A stretch of 64,000 nt of DNA from Castellaniella sp. (GCF_004321985.1 NZ_SCQN01000005.1:54329-118328); one strand, 5' to 3'. Shown: positions 41,278 through 51,966, counted from the stretch's first letter. Notes: generated from the letters alone by a model not told the origin. Numbers and translations are program-made.

Positions 41278-42512
41278 ACGGTCCGTTCCGTCAGTGAGGC
41301 GTCCTCACCCTGCTTCGCCAGCATGAGCACGGCGACCGCCAGCACGAGCGGCACGAAAGACACCCACAGCACCATGTTCCAGCCATAGGCCGACAGCAGA
41401 CCACCCGAGGAGAATGACCCAATCGTCATGAGGCCGAACACGATGAAGTCGTTGAACGACTGCACCCGTGTCTTTTCCTCTGGCCGGTGGCATTCCAGGA
41501 CCAAGGCCGAAGCGCCCAGAAAGCCGAAGTTCCAGCCCACTCCCAGCAGCGCCAGCGACACCCAGAAGTGGAACACATCTGCTCCCCTCAGCCCGGTGAT
41601 GGCGGCAAGCCCGATCAGCAGCAAGCCCACCAGCACCACGCGTCGCGCACTGAAACGGTTGATCAGCCGGCCGGTGAAGAAACTGGGCAGATACATCGCG
41701 ATGACATGCCATTGCAGGCCCACATTGGCCGAAACCTGCGACTGGCCATGCATGTGCATGGCCAGCGGCGCAGCCGTCATCAGGAAATTCATGAGCAGGT
41801 ACGACACGGCACCGCAGACAGCGGCCGCTATGAAGCGCGGCTGTCGCACGATCACGACAAGCGGTCTCCCGGCGGACATCTCGGCACGGCTGGGCATGGG
41901 AATGCGCACCCCCAGCAACACGAATGCCGAAACTGCTGCCACCGCTGCCTGTACGAGGTATGTGGTGGCAAACCGGTGCGGCAGCCACAGATCCATAGTC
42001 CAGGTCACGAGCTGGGGCCCGAAAACCCCGGCCGCAACGCCGCCCGCCATGACCAGCGACAGCGCGCGCGCCCGCCGCCCAGGTGAGACCCCGTCGGCCG
42101 CTGCAAACCGGAATGTCAGCACCACCGCGCCATAAGACCCGCCGAACAACGTGGCCAGGCAGAACAGCCAGAAACTTCCCGTCATCACCGCCAGTGCGGC
42201 CACCAGCCCGGCCAGCACGCCGGTGGACGTCCCGATCAGGAACGCCGTGCGCCGGCCATAACGGCGGGCAAGCGCACCGACCGGCAAGGTGCAGATCGCC
42301 ATCCCGACCACGAAAATCGAAATCGGCAGCGTCGCGAGCATGGGCGACGGGGCAAGCTGGTCGCCGACAATCGCTCCAGTGGCGTAGGTCACGACCGAGT
42401 TGGCACCCGCCAGCGCCTGCGCTACCGACAGCCGCCAGAGGTTCGCGCGTTGCACCGCTTCGGGAATCAGGGATGGATCGCCTGGGGACGTTGCAGCGCT
42501 ATGGTCCGACAT
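41274..42512 (-). CDS. MFS transporter
   Basis: A major facilitator protein of about 412 residues with twelve helices. The loop 2-3 motif reads GALARRYGRRTAF, the MFS signature A. YnfM/NarK-like drug or metabolite porters have similar length; the substrate is unknown. Start is uncertain: ATG at 42512 (MSDHSAATSPGDP) or TTG at 42530, neither with a ribosome binding site. It converges on zur with a four-base CTAG overlap. Confidence 0.85.
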   Translation of the reverse strand: MSDHSAATSPGDPSLIPEAVQRANLWRLSVAQALAGANSVVTYATGAIVGDQLAPSPMLATLPISIFVVGMAICTLPVGALARRYGRRTAFLIGTSTGVLAGLVAALAVMTGSFWLFCLATLFGGSYGAVVLTFRFAAADGVSPGRRARALSLVMAGGVAAGVFGPQLVTWTMDLWLPHRFATTYLVQAAVAAVSAFVLLGVRIPMPSRAEMSAGRPLVVIVRQPRFIAAAVCGAVSYLLMNFLMTAAPLAMHMHGQSQVSANVGLQWHVIAMYLPSFFTGRLINRFSARRVVLVGLLLIGLAAITGLRGADVFHFWVSLALLGVGWNFGFLGASALVLECHRPEEKTRVQSFNDFIVFGLMTIGSFSSGGLLSAYGWNMVLWVSFVPLVLAVAVLMLAKQGEDASLTERTV

Positions 42513-42830
42513 GGGTATGGACTCGTTCAAAGTCAGGAGGTGAATGTTTAAGCATACGCCAAGCCTGTCCAGATCCTTCGCGATCCTAGACTCTTTCCCC
42601 AGATACGCTGAGAAGTTTTGCCCCCACCCCCCATTTATCCACCCCGCCTGTGGACAAACCGATGGACAAGCTGGGCGCTATTCCGGATTCTTTCGGTCGG
42701 ACAACGGGTTAGGAGGGGCGGTCACAGAACGGTCATAGTCAGCGGCGGCGAGGGACCGGATACAGGTCCGACACCCGCTGCCCAATGCACGATAATATTC
42801 CCTTGATTGTCCCCGTCCTCGCACCGCCCC
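42513..42830 (+). promoter_or_regulatory. MFS-mutS intergenic region with candidate mutS promoter
   Basis: A 318-bp gap. Near its right end, CCGACA (42768-42773) and GATAAT (42791-42796) are 17 bp apart, a plausible promoter with a leader of about 28 nt before mutS. Around 42650-42672 TGGACAA and TGGACAAG repeat 14 bases apart. No conserved small gene or structured RNA was recognised in the rest. Confidence 0.4.
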
Positions 42831-45407
42831 ATGTCCCCCGATCTCTCCGGCCACACGCCCGTCATGCAGCAATACCTGAAGCTCAAGGCTCAGGCGGGCT
42901 CGCATCTGCTGTTCTACCGCATGGGGGACTTCTATGAGATGTTCTACGAGGACGCGGAGCGTGGGGCAAAGCTGCTGAACCTGACGCTGACCAAGCGCGG
43001 GACTTCAAACGGTGTGCCCATCCCGATGGCGGGTGTGCCGTACCACGCGATGGAAGGTTACCTGGCCCGACTGGTGGCGCTGGGCGAATCGATCGCCATC
43101 TGCGAGCAGATCGGGGACCCAGCCACGGCCAAGGGCCCGGTGGAGCGCAGGATCGTGCGCGTGGTGACGCCAGGCACGTTGACGGACGACGCGCTGCTGC
43201 CGGCCAAGGCCGACCGCACCATTGCCGCGTGGGTGGCCACGCGCACGCACGGACGAGACGTGATCGGGCTGGCCTGGATGAACTTGGCCAATGGGGACTT
43301 CAGGGCCTGCGAAAGTACGCCCGACCTGTTAGACACTGAGCTGGGCCGCATCTCGCCGGCCGAGCTGGTCTGCGCAGAACAATCCCAGGTGCCAGACGTA
43401 GCTGCGGCCATCAGCCGGGTGCCGGACTGGCACTTCGAAGAAAGCGGCGCACGCGACACGCTGCTGCAGCACTTCGGGGTGGACGACGTGGGCGCATTCG
43501 GGCTGGGGTCCCTGCCGCAGGCCATGCGCGCAGCGGGTGCGCTGCTACGCTATGTCGGAACCACACAGGCACAGGCGCTCAGCCACGTCCACACCCTGTC
43601 CGTAGACGCGGGCGGCGACTATGTGGTGCTGGATCCGGCGACGCGCCGCAACCTGGAGATCACCGAGACGCTGAGCGGGACCGACGGACCAACGCTGTTC
43701 AGCACACTGGATCACTGTCGCACGCCTATGGGCAGCCGCCAACTGCGACGTTGGCTCCAGGCTCCCTTGCGGGCCAACACACAAGCCCAGGCGCGACAAG
43801 ACGCCATCACCCAGTTGCTGCAGGCACAGGAATCGGACACGGCGCTGCGCACACTGCGCGACAGTCTGCGCAACCTGCCGGATCTGGAGCGCATGGCCAC
43901 CCGCCTGGCGCTGGGCACCATCCGGCCTCGCGAGCTGGCAAGCCTACGCGATGCCCTGGCCACCCTGCCCGACCTGGCGCGGGCGACCCAGGCCGCCTTT
44001 TCAGCACAGGGGCTACTGGCAGACAGCCTGCGGGACGTGCCCGTGGACGAATCGCTCCACGGGTTGCTGGCCGGCGCAATCGCGGTCGAACCCGCCCTGG
44101 CCATCCGCGACGGGGGCGTAATCGCTGACGGCTACGACGGCGAGCTCGACCAGCTGCGGCAGCTCGCGGGTGACAACGGGTCATTCCTGATGGAGGTCGA
44201 GGCCCGCGAGCGCGAGCGCACGGGGATCGCCAACCTGCGGGTGGAATACAACCGGGTGCATGGCTATTTCATCGAGGTCACCCGCGGGCAGACGGACAAG
44301 GTCCCCGACGATTACCGCCGGCGCCAGACGCTGAAAAACGCCGAACGCTACATCACACCTGAACTCAAGGCATGGGAAGACCAGGTGCTCTCTGCGCGGG
44401 ATCGAAGCCTGGCGCGTGAAAAACTGCTGTTTGACCAGATCCTGGAACAAGCAGCCGCACAGGCGGCGGCAGTGGCCCGATCGGCGGCCGCGCTGGCCCG
44501 GATCGACGCACTGGCGGCGCTCGCGCTGCACGCGCGCGACCACGGCTGGTCGGCTCCCACGCTCTGCGAAGATAGCCGCCTGGACATCCAGGCGGGCCGC
44601 CACCCCGTCGTGGAACACACCATCGAGGCCTTCACGCCCAACGACTGCAGCTTGCACGATGAACGCCGCATGCTGCTCATCACCGGCCCAAACATGGGCG
44701 GCAAGTCCACCTACATGCGCCAGGTCGCACTGATCGCCCTGTTAGCGCGCATCGGCAGCTATGTGCCGGCGACACGTGCCGCCATCGGGCCACTGGACCG
44801 GATCTTCACACGCATCGGTGCTGCCGACGACCTCGCGGGCGGCCGGTCCACGTTCATGATGGAGATGATGGAAGCCAGCGTCATCCTGGCTGCGGCAACG
44901 CCGCGCAGTCTGGTGCTCATGGACGAAATCGGGCGCGGCACCTCCACCTACGATGGACTGGCGCTGGCCTGGGCGATCGCGCATCGGCTGCTGACGCACA
45001 ACCGCGCACTGGTGCTGTTCGCCACCCACTATTTCGAGCTGACCCGCCTTCCCGAAAAAACACACGGGGTGGTCAACGTCCACCTCGCCGCGGCCGACAG
45101 CGCCGGTGGCGTCGTCTTCCTGCACGAGGTTCGCCCGGGGCCAGCCAGCCAGAGCTACGGACTGCACGTCGCGCAACGCGCTGGCATCCCCCAGGTGGTG
45201 ATCCGCCACGCGCGCAAGGAACTGGCCGAGCTCGAAGCCCGCAACCGTGCCGAATCCCAACTGGCCCTGTTCGTCCAGGGGGTCGAGGACGAAACCGGCG
45301 ATCCGGAAGAGCCTCTGCGCACGGCCTTGCGCAACCTGGATCCGGATACGCTGAGTCCGCGCGAAGCACTGGAACTGCTCTACCAATTGCGCCGCGATTT
45401 CCTGTAG
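42831..45407 (+). CDS. mutS: DNA mismatch repair protein MutS
   Basis: MutS recognises mispairs and starts methyl-independent or MutL/MutH-type repair. The 858-residue protein has the mismatch-binding [11 protein letters not shown] motif near residue 35 (Phe and Glu contacts), Walker [11 protein letters not shown] near residue 617, Walker [14 protein letters not shown], and the C-terminal helix-turn-helix. The ATG at 42831 ([16 protein letters not shown]) matches the family start; the frame extends upstream to a TTG at 42807. No Shine-Dalgarno is clear. Confidence 0.96.
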   Translation: MSPDLSGHTPVMQQYLKLKAQAGSHLLFYRMGDFYEMFYEDAERGAKLLNLTLTKRGTSNGVPIPMAGVPYHAMEGYLARLVALGESIAICEQIGDPATAKGPVERRIVRVVTPGTLTDDALLPAKADRTIAAWVATRTHGRDVIGLAWMNLANGDFRACESTPDLLDTELGRISPAELVCAEQSQVPDVAAAISRVPDWHFEESGARDTLLQHFGVDDVGAFGLGSLPQAMRAAGALLRYVGTTQAQALSHVHTLSVDAGGDYVVLDPATRRNLEITETLSGTDGPTLFSTLDHCRTPMGSRQLRRWLQAPLRANTQAQARQDAITQLLQAQESDTALRTLRDSLRNLPDLERMATRLALGTIRPRELASLRDALATLPDLARATQAAFSAQGLLADSLRDVPVDESLHGLLAGAIAVEPALAIRDGGVIADGYDGELDQLRQLAGDNGSFLMEVEARERERTGIANLRVEYNRVHGYFIEVTRGQTDKVPDDYRRRQTLKNAERYITPELKAWEDQVLSARDRSLAREKLLFDQILEQAAAQAAAVARSAAALARIDALAALALHARDHGWSAPTLCEDSRLDIQAGRHPVVEHTIEAFTPNDCSLHDERRMLLITGPNMGGKSTYMRQVALIALLARIGSYVPATRAAIGPLDRIFTRIGAADDLAGGRSTFMMEMMEASVILAAATPRSLVLMDEIGRGTSTYDGLALAWAIAHRLLTHNRALVLFATHYFELTRLPEKTHGVVNVHLAAADSAGGVVFLHEVRPGPASQSYGLHVAQRAGIPQVVIRHARKELAELEARNRAESQLALFVQGVEDETGDPEEPLRTALRNLDPDTLSPREALELLYQLRRDFL

Positions 45408-45431
45408 CACATCACAAGCCAGGAGCCGTCC

Positions 45432-46640
45432 ATGTATTCATCCACACGACCTCCCACTCCCGATCAACCCACGCCGCTGCTGGGCGGCCTGACACCCCGC
45501 CAATTCATGCAGGACTATTGGCAGCGGAAGCCGCTGCTGATCCGCCAGGCATTTCGGGGGTTCCGCGCACCGCTGTCGTCGCGCGAGGTGCAGACGTTGG
45601 CGCGCCGCGACGAAGTCGAGTCGCGCCTGATCACCCGCAAGGAAAATGGCTGGACATTCAAGCGCGGCCCGTTCCGCCGGCTGCCGTCCGCCGAGCAGCC
45701 AAACTGGACGCTGCTGGTGCAAGGCGTGGATCTGCACGACGACGAGACGGCGGCGCTCATGCGCCTGTTCCGTTTCATCCCGGACGCGCGCCTGGACGAT
45801 GCCATGATCAGCATTGCCACGGACGGCGGCGGTGTCGGCCCCCACTGCGACAGCTATGACGTGTTCCTGCTGCAGGCGCATGGCCGCCGCCGCTGGCGCA
45901 CCAGCCAGCAGGCCGACCGCAGCCTGGTGCCGGGTCTGCCGCTGAAGATCCTGGCTGATTTTCAGCCCGATACCGACGACGTGCTGGAGCCCGGTGACAT
46001 GCTGTATCTGCCGCCCAACGCCTGCCACGACGGGATCGCGGTGGGCGACGGGTGCATGACGATTTCCATCGGCTTTCGGGTACCCAGCCAGGCAACCCTT
46101 GCGCGCGGGCTGCTGGAGGCCGCCGCCGACCAGATCTCGGCGCAACACCTGGGCGACACGGGGTTGTATGGCGACCCCGTTCTGCCGGGCACGGATCTGT
46201 CCGCCCTGTATTCCGACGCGGGCACCGAGCCCACTGACCACCCGGCCGAGATCCCGGCCCCTCTGGTTCGCACCACGCTGGACACCCTGCAGCGGATCCG
46301 CTTCGACGAACCGGTCGCGGCTCGATTCCTGGGGCAATGGCTCACCACGTTGCCGGACAACGCTTTCTTCGACCCGACGGACGATTTTGCAAATCTGGAA
46401 GAAGCCGTCCCCGCTGCCGGCAGCCTGGTGCTGGACCGGTGTACTCGCATGATGTACTTCGGCGAGCAGCTCTTCATCAACGGGGAAGTCGCCCCCACAG
46501 CCACGCTACCGGAGCTGCAGGCGCTGGCGGACCAGCGGCAGCTGGGTGCGACCGCCCTGCAGGGGCTGCCCGGTCCGGTATGCGCCCTGCTGGACGAATG
46601 GCTGCAGGAAGGCTGGGTACACTGGGTTCCCCAGCCCTGA
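45432..46640 (+). CDS. JmjC/cupin ribosomal protein L16 arginine hydroxylase (RoxA/YcfD-like)
   Basis: A 2-oxoglutarate and Fe(II) oxygenase of 402 residues, close to YcfD length. The iron ligands are HCD (His138, Asp140) in VGPHCDSYDVFLLQ and a distal His in PPNACHDG (about 199). The N-terminal TPRQFMQDYWQRKPLLIRQAF is the family opening. YcfD hydroxylates Arg81 of ribosomal protein L16, and the helical C-terminal domain seen here fits that group. It follows mutS by 24 bp and may be cotranscribed. Confidence 0.88.
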   Translation: MYSSTRPPTPDQPTPLLGGLTPRQFMQDYWQRKPLLIRQAFRGFRAPLSSREVQTLARRDEVESRLITRKENGWTFKRGPFRRLPSAEQPNWTLLVQGVDLHDDETAALMRLFRFIPDARLDDAMISIATDGGGVGPHCDSYDVFLLQAHGRRRWRTSQQADRSLVPGLPLKILADFQPDTDDVLEPGDMLYLPPNACHDGIAVGDGCMTISIGFRVPSQATLARGLLEAAADQISAQHLGDTGLYGDPVLPGTDLSALYSDAGTEPTDHPAEIPAPLVRTTLDTLQRIRFDEPVAARFLGQWLTTLPDNAFFDPTDDFANLEEAVPAAGSLVLDRCTRMMYFGEQLFINGEVAPTATLPELQALADQRQLGATALQGLPGPVCALLDEWLQEGWVHWVPQP

Positions 46641-46662
46641 CGCTACGGGATGGCCTTTGGCG

Positions 46663-47793
46663 CTACTGGCTGGCCTTCAGATTGGTCGCCAGCACGGTCA
46701 GGATGCGATCGGCCGTGCCGTTGGTGAGTTGCTTGCCATTGGCGTCCAGCACGGTGACTTCCGATCCACCGCCTTGCTGCGCCACATGCACCCGAAGTTT
46801 CAGCGGTTCGGCGGTATTGCGGGTCCCGAACATGCGGCCAAAGATGTTCTGCTGCTCGACTTTCTGGCCGTTGTCTGTATCCAGATAGCGGATGTAGTAG
46901 TCACCCTGATCCCGGTTGCGGTCTTCCACCGTGAAGCGTGCCGAATCCAGCGCGACCCCCACGCGGCGCCAGGCCCGGTCAAAGGTCTCGGCAACCATCA
47001 GCGAAGCCTGATTGCGGGTAATGTCGCTTGTGGTGGCGGGCCCCGTGTCGTTGGTCGCCTGCTTGAGCTGCTGCGCGGCCTTTTGCTGGTCTTCACCCAG
47101 ATACACCATCAGGCGCGCGATCATGGCCGCGTTCAGGCCCGGGTCTTCCTTGCCGAACACCCACTTGAAGGCGGTACCGTCGCTGGTGGGCGTTTCCTCC
47201 ATGTGCTGGTGGCTGATGTAGATCTCGGTCTTGTTGGTGCTGTCGCGCTCCAGGCGCATGGTGAAGCGATCGCGTTCGCCGCTGTCGAAGACCTGGTCGA
47301 GGATGCTGCCCAGCGCACTGCGCAGCCAGCCTTCGGGGATCTTGGCGCGGTTCTCGGCCCAATCGGTCTCGATCAGTCCCGCCCGCGGATCCTGGGAATG
47401 AATCGTGAAACCCTGATCGCCCCAGAACGAAATGAGCTTCGGGTACAAGGTCTGGGCAGGCTCAGCGACCACCAGCCAACGCAACGACCCGTCGCGCATG
47501 ACCTGCATGTTGGCTGACTGTGGCAACACGCGATCGGCGGGATTGATGCTCCGGTTCTTCTGGCTGGCAGCGTACGCGCTGAGCGTCGCAGTGCCCTCGG
47601 GTGCCTTGTAGTGCGTGTCCGCGTTCGCCTGAGTCAGATCGGGCGGGATGGACAGTGGATCGCCCGTGACTGTGCTTTTGTATTCGATGGACTCGGTCTG
47701 TCCCGTCAATTGGCTGACGGTGGAGCAGCCAGAAACCATCAACAGGCTCAGCAGAGCCAGGCTGGCCCAAGGGGCCGTCATGCGTTTCGTCAT
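46663..47793 (-). CDS. bamC: Outer membrane assembly lipoprotein BamC
   Basis: BamC is a lipoprotein of the beta-barrel assembly machine. The 376-residue product has a lipobox (LLMVSGC, Cys23), an unstructured N-terminal stretch, and two helix-grip domains (about 95-215 and 250-370). The ATG at 47793 is one base after the dapA stop, with AGGTG in the end of dapA as its ribosome binding site; an ATG at 47814 would overlap dapA. The dapA-bamC order is conserved as in E. coli. Confidence 0.9.
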   Translation of the reverse strand: MTKRMTAPWASLALLSLLMVSGCSTVSQLTGQTESIEYKSTVTGDPLSIPPDLTQANADTHYKAPEGTATLSAYAASQKNRSINPADRVLPQSANMQVMRDGSLRWLVVAEPAQTLYPKLISFWGDQGFTIHSQDPRAGLIETDWAENRAKIPEGWLRSALGSILDQVFDSGERDRFTMRLERDSTNKTEIYISHQHMEETPTSDGTAFKWVFGKEDPGLNAAMIARLMVYLGEDQQKAAQQLKQATNDTGPATTSDITRNQASLMVAETFDRAWRRVGVALDSARFTVEDRNRDQGDYYIRYLDTDNGQKVEQQNIFGRMFGTRNTAEPLKLRVHVAQQGGGSEVTVLDANGKQLTNGTADRILTVLATNLKASQ

Positions 47794-47794
47794 A

Positions 47795-48697
47795 TTAGAG
47801 AGCACCTGCTTCAATCAAGGCCTGGCGTACGACCGCGCGATGCGATTCCGACAGTGGCGTCATTGGCAAGCGATAACCGAGCTGGGTCAACCCCATTTCG
47901 GCCAGCGCCCACTTGACGGGGATGGGATTGGCTTCCACAAACAGCACCCGACTCAGTTCGACGAGTTTTGCGTTCAGGCGCCGGGTTTCCAGCCCATCGC
48001 CACGGATTGCCGCCGCGCACAGCTCATGCATCAGGCGTGGCGCCACGTTGGCAACCACGGAAATATTGCCCCGCCCACCCAGCAGCATCAACGCTGCCGC
48101 CGTCGGATCGTCGCCGCTGAGGACGGCGAAGTCTTCGGGGACCTGGGTGATCAGTTGGGCCACCCGGCCGATGTTGCCGGTTGCGTCCTTCACCCCCACG
48201 ATGTTGGGGATCTGGGCCAGGCGCACAACGGTTTCGTTGGACAGGTCAGCCACCGTACGGCCCGGCACGTTGTAAAGAATGCTGGGCAGCTCCACCGATT
48301 CGGCGATCGCCTTGAAGTGTTGATAGAGACCTTCCTGGGTGGGCTTGTTGTAGTAGGGCACCACCGTCAGGCCGGCATCCGCACCCGCCGCATAGGCATG
48401 GCGCTGGAGTTCGATCGCCTCGGCCGTCGAGTTGCCGCCGGTACCGGCAACAACGGGGATGCGGCCATTCACATGGCGCACGGCCAGTTCGATGAGCTCG
48501 GCTTGCTCCTGGACCGTCACCGTGGGGGATTCGCCCGTCGTACCCACCACGGTGAGTACGTCAGTCCCCTGCTCGATATGCCAGTCGATCAGTTTTCGAT
48601 AGGCTTCCAGGTCCAACTGCCCATCCGGGTGCATGGGCGTGACCAAGGCCACCATGCTGCCCTGGAAGACTGGAAAACGGGAATCCGAGCCGGACAT
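47795..48697 (-). CDS. dapA: 4-hydroxy-tetrahydrodipicolinate synthase
   Basis: DapA condenses pyruvate with aspartate semialdehyde in lysine and peptidoglycan precursor synthesis. The 300-residue protein shows [10 protein letters not shown], the Tyr motif of the proton relay, ILYNVPGRT, and the Schiff-base Lys in [11 protein letters not shown]. The ATG at 48697 ([22 protein letters not shown]) is chosen over 48721. It is coupled to bamC. Confidence 0.95.
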   Translation of the reverse strand: MSGSDSRFPVFQGSMVALVTPMHPDGQLDLEAYRKLIDWHIEQGTDVLTVVGTTGESPTVTVQEQAELIELAVRHVNGRIPVVAGTGGNSTAEAIELQRHAYAAGADAGLTVVPYYNKPTQEGLYQHFKAIAESVELPSILYNVPGRTVADLSNETVVRLAQIPNIVGVKDATGNIGRVAQLITQVPEDFAVLSGDDPTAAALMLLGGRGNISVVANVAPRLMHELCAAAIRGDGLETRRLNAKLVELSRVLFVEANPIPVKWALAEMGLTQLGYRLPMTPLSESHRAVVRQALIEAGAL

Positions 48698-48776
48698 GAT
48701 AAGACGCGCTCCGAGAGTCACCCGGTTCTGGCCGGGCAGAATAAAAAGCCAAGTTTAACGGATTCGGAGCGTCAAT

Positions 48777-49427
48777 TTACAAAAAAGCTCTGACGACCCA
48801 TTCGCCGAAGGCCAGCAACGGTTGCATGATGGGCCAGAGCCACCCCGTCATCATGAGCACCAGCAGGATCACAATGCCGTAGGGCTCAATCTTGCCGTAC
48901 TGCCAGGCCGCCCGGGCAGGCAAAAGGCTGAACACGACACGCCCGCCATCGAGCGGCGGCAAGGGGATCAGATTGAGCGCCATCAGGATCAGGTTGACCT
49001 GTACCCCGGCGTGCGCCATGAGCTCCCAGAAGCTGCCTCCGGCCACCGTGCCGGTTTCCAGCAATGCGCGCCAGATCAGCACCCAAACAATGGCCTGCAG
49101 CAGATTGGATGCCGGGCCCGCCAGCGCCACCCACAGCATGTCCTGCTTGGGCTTGCGCAGGCGGCTCCAGTTCACTGGCACGGGTTTGGCCCAGCCAAAC
49201 AGCAGGCCGCCGCCCATGAGGCGCGTCACCAGCAGCAGCGCCAGGGGAACCACGATGGTGCCGATGGGGTCCACGTGGCGCAGCGGATTGAGGCTGATCC
49301 GCCCGGCCTCTTGAGCGGTCAGATCACCGAAGTGGCGCGCGACATAGCCATGCGCCGCCTCGTGCAACGTAATGGCAAACAGCACCGGCAGCGCGTAGAC
49401 CGTAATGGTCTGGATGAGATTGTCCAT
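48777..49427 (-). CDS. Site-2 protease family (M50) membrane metalloprotease
   Basis: A 216-residue membrane protease with about six helices. The zinc site is HEAAH (residues 22-26) plus the distal Asp in NLIPLPPLDGGR. It lacks PDZ domains, so it is the short FtsH-like or YwhC type, not RseP. Substrates are unknown. It shares a 20-bp putative promoter element with usp (49469-49488). Confidence 0.87.
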   Translation of the reverse strand: MDNLIQTITVYALPVLFAITLHEAAHGYVARHFGDLTAQEAGRISLNPLRHVDPIGTIVVPLALLLVTRLMGGGLLFGWAKPVPVNWSRLRKPKQDMLWVALAGPASNLLQAIVWVLIWRALLETGTVAGGSFWELMAHAGVQVNLILMALNLIPLPPLDGGRVVFSLLPARAAWQYGKIEPYGIVILLVLMMTGWLWPIMQPLLAFGEWVVRAFL

Positions 49428-49468
49428 GAATGGGCATCAGAAGCCGACCCGCGTCGGCGTAAACGTCA

Positions 49469-49488
49469 AGCATAACCGCTGACGGCGC
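49469..49488 (-). repeat. 20-bp sequence shared with 2778-2797, candidate core promoter
   Basis: Exact copy of 2778-2797. On the minus strand it ends in GGTTATGCT, a candidate extended -10, which would start transcription near 49462 and give the protease gene a leader of about 35 nt. No FNR-like box is seen upstream of this copy. Confidence 0.45.
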
Positions 49489-49568
49489 CGCGCAGGGGCC
49501 CAGGAGCGCTGAATTTGAAGTCTGGGACCCCCACCGGACGAGATGAACCGGGGGGCGGGCGTACCGGG

Positions 49569-50192
49569 CTACAGGCCCAGACTGGCCGGATCCCCGCGCC
49601 CGCGTCGCACGACCTGTGGTACGGCTCGCGTCAAGTCGATGACCGTCGTGGGCTCGAAGGGGCACGCACCGCCGTCGACCACCGCCGCCAGGTCGTGCTC
49701 ATAACGCGCAAAAATGTCCTGCGCATCATTCAACGGCAGGTCCTCACCCTCGGGGATCAGCGTGGTGGACAGTAGCGGCGAGCCCACCGCATCGATCAGC
49801 GCACGGGCCACACGATGATCAGGCACCCGAATACCGATGGTCTTGCGCGAGGGGTGCGAAACCCGGCGGGGAACTTCCTTGGTGGCTTCGAGAATGAACG
49901 TGAAGGGCCCCGGAGTGGCCAGCTTGAGCAGCCGGTACTGGGTGTTTTCGACCTTGGCGAAATGGCTGATCTCGGCCAGATCGCGGCACAGCAGCGTGAG
50001 ATGGTGCCGCTCATCGAGGCCCCGCAGCCGCCGTAGCCGCTCGGACGCATCCTTGTCGTCCAGCCGCGCTACCACGGCATAGCTGGAATCGGTCGGAATG
50101 GCCACCAGCCCCCCCCCGGCAAGCAGCTCCCCCGCCTGGTGCAGGAGCCGTGATTGTGGATTTTCAGGGTGAACGACGAATATCTGAGCCAT
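49569..50192 (-). CDS. YciO/YrdC/Sua5 family protein
   Basis: A 207-residue protein with the YrdC fold: LAGGGLVAIPTDSSYAVVARLDD, KRL-like RRLRGLDERHHLTLLCRDL, and TIGIRVPDHRVARALIDAVGSPLLSTTLIP. True TsaC/Sua5 makes threonylcarbamoyl-AMP for tRNA t6A. The features here (DERHHLT rather than KRP..P) fit the YciO branch, whose activity is weak or different. Length is typical of YciO (about 206). Confidence 0.85.
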   Translation of the reverse strand: MAQIFVVHPENPQSRLLHQAGELLAGGGLVAIPTDSSYAVVARLDDKDASERLRRLRGLDERHHLTLLCRDLAEISHFAKVENTQYRLLKLATPGPFTFILEATKEVPRRVSHPSRKTIGIRVPDHRVARALIDAVGSPLLSTTLIPEGEDLPLNDAQDIFARYEHDLAAVVDGGACPFEPTTVIDLTRAVPQVVRRGRGDPASLGL

Positions 50193-50359
50193 GAGCGTTT
50201 CCTATGAAAAGGTCCGGATCGCAACCACGAGCCCCAGCATTGACACGGGGCCGTATCCATAACATGAACGAAAACAGGACGACAATCAAGGGGACCCGGA
50301 TGGGCCCGTCAGTGCCTGCAAGTACACGGCAGACATGTTAGAATCGCGGTTCTTCAACG

Positions 50360-50435
50360 GTGACCGTAGCTCAGTTGGTAGAGTCCCGGATTGTGATTCC
50401 GGTTGTCGTGGGTTCGAGCCCCATCGGTCACCCCA
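50360..50435 (+). tRNA. tRNA-His (anticodon GTG)
   Basis: Cloverleaf with a perfect 7-bp acceptor (GTGACCG/CGGTCAC), D-loop AGCTCAGTTGGTAGAG, anticodon loop TTGTGAT and T-loop GGTTCGAGCC. The 3' CCA is encoded (50433-50435). G at 50359 and discriminator C at 50432 give the G-1:C73 pair specific to tRNA-His. A -10-like TAGAAT (50339-50344) lies 15 bases upstream. No strong terminator was seen; a 6-bp stem GCTTGG/CCAAGC at 50480-50495 is possible. Confidence 0.97.
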
Positions 50436-50511
50436 AAATTCCTTCGTCTTCATATCGCCAGCAAACGCTTGCCGGTGAAGCTTGGCACACCAAGCGCCTT
50501 ATCCCCCCACC

Positions 50512-51966
50512 CTACAAATACGGACTCGCCAGCCAGATGATACGGTTGCGCAGGCGCTTCGGGTACGGGATGGCGTCCAGCGACTGGATGGTGACCGGAT
50601 CCGACTGTGCAATCTCACGGTCGATGCGATCGGCAATCTGCGTCGCCAGCCCCCGGTCATAGACCTCCATGTCTAGTTCAAAATTCAGCCGCAGGCTACG
50701 CGGATCCAGATTGGACGAACCCACATAAGACCAGCCGCCGTCCACCGTGCATAACTTGGAATGATCAAAGGACCCCCGGCTGCGCCAGACACGGCAGCCG
50801 CCCCGGATCACCTGCGCGAGCTGCGCCATCATGGCGTAATTCACCAGCCGCAGGTTGTTGCGCCCGGGAATCAGGATATCGACCTGAATACCGCGCCGCG
50901 CCGCAGTGTTGAGCGCTCCCAGCAGCGTCTGATCCGGCAAGAAGTACGGCGACTGGATGCGCACGTGGTGCTGGGCCACAGCCAACGCCCCGAGCAGCAC
51001 ATTATGCGTGGCCGCGATGAAACGGTCTGGCCCCGTGCGGATGCAGCGCGCTGGCACATGCGGCTGCGGCGCCTGTGGCGTGGTCTTGCACCAGTCCTCG
51101 ATACGCAAGCGTTCACGCGTCGTGAATTCCCAGTCGTTGGCAAAGACTGCAAAAAGCTGGGTGGCCAACGGCCCCTCAATCCGAAAATGCGTATCCGTAT
51201 TGGCGCGCCGCCCGGCGAGCGACCGCATGAAATTTTCCCGGATGTTCATACCCCCCATGAACCCCAGGTGACCGTCGACGAAGAGTACCTTGCGGTGGCT
51301 GCGCAGATTGGCATAAGCCATGCGCAGGCCCATAGGGTTGGTCATGAAAAGTTCCACGCGAATTCCGTGCTCGCGCAGCATGCGGACGATAGGAGGCCGC
51401 GAGTACTTGGAACCGACTGAGTCGATCAGGACACGCAGCATTACGCCCCGGTCCTGGGCCTGGCGCAACGCCTCGGCAAACTGCAATCCGATACGGTCGT
51501 GGTCGAAGATGTAGCTTTGCAGCGCCACACAATGATTGGCCGAGGCAATCGCCTCCAGCATGGCGGGGTAGGCGGCATCGCCGCTGTCGAGCAGCGTGAT
51601 GTGGTTGCCGTTGTGCAGCGGAAAGCGGCTGATCTGGTCGCACAGCACCCGCAGGGAGGCAAATTGCGGGCCCGCCATGGGACTGACGTCGGGGACGGGT
51701 TCGCCGGCACTGTGGACGTAATCCTTGATGAGCCGGCTGCGCTGAGTGGAAAGCTGATCGCGGCGAACGCGATTGATCCCGGCAATCAGGTACAGAAAGG
51801 GCCCGAGCAGCGGCGAGGCCAGGATGACGCCCACCCAGGCAATGGCGGCACGCACGTCATTCTTGTTCATCGCCGCGTGGGCAGCGGCCACCGCGCCCAC
51901 GACGAGCGACGTCAGGGCCACCATGTGGGGCCAGTAGTGCGTCAGGAACGCGGTGACCGCCCCCAC
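50512..51966 (-). CDS. cls: Cardiolipin synthase, phospholipase D type
   Basis: A membrane-bound cardiolipin synthase of about 484 residues. Two N-terminal helices are followed by two PLD domains with HxKxxxxD motifs (HRKVLFVDG and HSKLCTVDGG). It joins phosphatidylglycerol molecules to cardiolipin. The start is uncertain: GTG at 51966 gives both helices and a typical ClsA length, while an ATG at 51924 removes 14 residues. The frame is open further upstream, but there it overlaps the small gene at 51975-52223. The encoded helices and length favour the GTG. Confidence 0.9.
   Translation of the reverse strand: MGAVTAFLTHYWPHMVALTSLVVGAVAAAHAAMNKNDVRAAIAWVGVILASPLLGPFLYLIAGINRVRRDQLSTQRSRLIKDYVHSAGEPVPDVSPMAGPQFASLRVLCDQISRFPLHNGNHITLLDSGDAAYPAMLEAIASANHCVALQSYIFDHDRIGLQFAEALRQAQDRGVMLRVLIDSVGSKYSRPPIVRMLREHGIRVELFMTNPMGLRMAYANLRSHRKVLFVDGHLGFMGGMNIRENFMRSLAGRRANTDTHFRIEGPLATQLFAVFANDWEFTTRERLRIEDWCKTTPQAPQPHVPARCIRTGPDRFIAATHNVLLGALAVAQHHVRIQSPYFLPDQTLLGALNTAARRGIQVDILIPGRNNLRLVNYAMMAQLAQVIRGGCRVWRSRGSFDHSKLCTVDGGWSYVGSSNLDPRSLRLNFELDMEVYDRGLATQIADRIDREIAQSDPVTIQSLDAIPYPKRLRNRIIWLASPYL

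Noticed and set aside
42535..42738. AGGAGGTGA followed by ATG and a 64-codon frame on the plus strand before mutS
   Set aside because: The spacing of three bases is too short for good initiation, the protein is not family-like, and the frame runs through the mutS promoter region.
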